IMG/VR virus record: IMGVR_UViG_3300036785_000807
Span: 1-20,184 of that record
DNA: 20,184 nt
Source of the DNA: a virus
Strand: one strand, 5' to 3'
The translations under genes were made by a program, and so were the position numbers. A model generated the notes under the pieces. The model saw nothing but the letters and a program-made list of their open reading frames with translations, had not been told where the DNA came from and searched no databases. Below are positions 19,913-20,184 of this stretch, piece after piece (within the stretch, counting starts at the first letter, position 1; the number at the start of each line of letters is the position of its first letter).

Positions 19913-20132
19913 CGGCGGTCAGTCCCGCGGCACGACGCAGCTCGAGGTAGGCCAGGTTCGCTCGGCTGATGAGGTCGGGATCCTGAGCGGCCTCGGCCAC
20001 GTCGAGCGCCCGGGCCTGGACACGCAGCGCTGAACGCTCGCCACGGGTGATGTCGCGGCGGTCCATGAGGTCGACTTCCAGACCGGCCTCGACCCGGCCC
20101 AACTTCGGGTGATGACTGGTGCGATCACTCAC
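19824..20132 (-). CDS. terS: Terminase small subunit candidate
   Basis: This 102-aa helical protein is encoded just upstream of and overlapping terL, the standard place for the DNA-recognition subunit. It has a basic start (MSDRTSHHPKLGRVE), a long Ala/Arg-rich helix (GERSALRVQARALDVAEAAQ) and a second helix (LISRANLAYLELRRAAGL), then a Gly/Ser-rich tail. Small actinophage TerS proteins with this GERSALR...A...LYLELLRAAGL pattern are common; the family is recognised from memory. GTG 20132 is used. In a circular molecule its binding site would lie in the adjacent repeats at 8-57. Confidence 0.72.
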   Translation of the reverse strand: MSDRTSHHPKLGRVEAGLEVDLMDRRDITRGERSALRVQARALDVAEAAQDPDLISRANLAYLELRRAAGLTAGGVKPVDAFDNLLVELSRAGTGSSDLPQS

Positions 20133-20184
20133 GACCCGGCCCGATCACGCCCTGACCTGGGCCCTCTGGGGCAAAAACTTTGAA
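20125..20184 (-). CDS. 3' end of a gene entering from the right edge (partial)
   Basis: A frame open from the window edge (FKVFAPEGPGQGVIGPGRE) stops at 20125-20127, overlapping the terS start by 8 nt, like the other late junctions. It has no start in the window. If the ends are joined it continues the frame seen at 1-93. With only 19 residues no family can be named. Confidence 0.35.
   Translation of the reverse strand, partial: FKVFAPEGPGQGVIGPGRE

Noticed and set aside
1-20184. CRISPR array, tRNA genes or insertion sequences
   Set aside because: No regularly spaced long repeats, no cloverleaf-like segments and no transposase-like protein or terminal inverted repeats were seen on either strand.

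Overview
This window is one essentially complete module set of a small temperate siphovirus (or prophage) of a high-GC actinobacterium. The evidence for an actinobacterial host is the very GC-rich coding sequence, frequent GTG starts, an exact TTGTCCACA DnaA box of the Streptomyces type, a repressor that looks leaderless, and an endolysin whose C-terminus carries the GYW...DGGVFxFG repeat, which is common in Actinobacteria and especially Acidimicrobiia. The species cannot be named from the sequence.

Only two genes lie on the + strand: an immunity repressor (4734-5168) and a tyrosine integrase (5260-6135). Everything else is on the - strand in two blocks. The early block runs leftward from about 4641 to 109: a MerR-like/excisionase-like HTH protein, a small beta-rich protein, a Cas4/RecB-like exonuclease, a RecT-like annealase, a zinc-ribbon protein, a winged-helix replication-initiator candidate with an embedded origin-like array, a VRR-NUC nuclease, a run of tiny (mostly zinc-binding) proteins joined by 4-nt ATGA/GTGA overlaps, and an HNH endonuclease. 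The late block runs leftward from 20132 to 6224: TerS, TerL, portal, HK97-type protease, major capsid, IPT/TIG-domain protein, connector, tail completion protein, major tail protein, a 30-aa membrane peptide, gp10-like protein, frameshifted tail assembly chaperones, tape measure, distal tail and minor tail proteins, a receptor-binding-like protein, a tiny acidic protein, amidase endolysin and a holin candidate. The late block is convergent with the integrase across a GC-rich hairpin.

The gene order makes sense as a circle: HNH, the G-rich repeats at 1-60, then (across the window ends) TerS. One reading frame stays open across that join. If so, a single leftward lytic transcription unit starts near 4660 and runs around the whole genome of about 20 kb, opposed only by the rightward repressor-integrase unit.

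The most interesting element is the switch. A 144-aa repressor ending in an ssrA-like ALVAA lies immediately upstream of and in line with the integrase, with a divergent HTH gene on its other side. This is the architecture of integration-dependent immunity known from mycobacteriophages such as BPs, where attP lies in the repressor 3' end and integration removes a C-terminal degradation tag. The second notable element is a candidate replication origin inside the winged-helix gene: 22-bp spaced repeats, two inverted DnaA boxes and an adjacent AT-richer stretch. Several tiny genes, a chaperone frameshift and the origin were found by reading frames directly.
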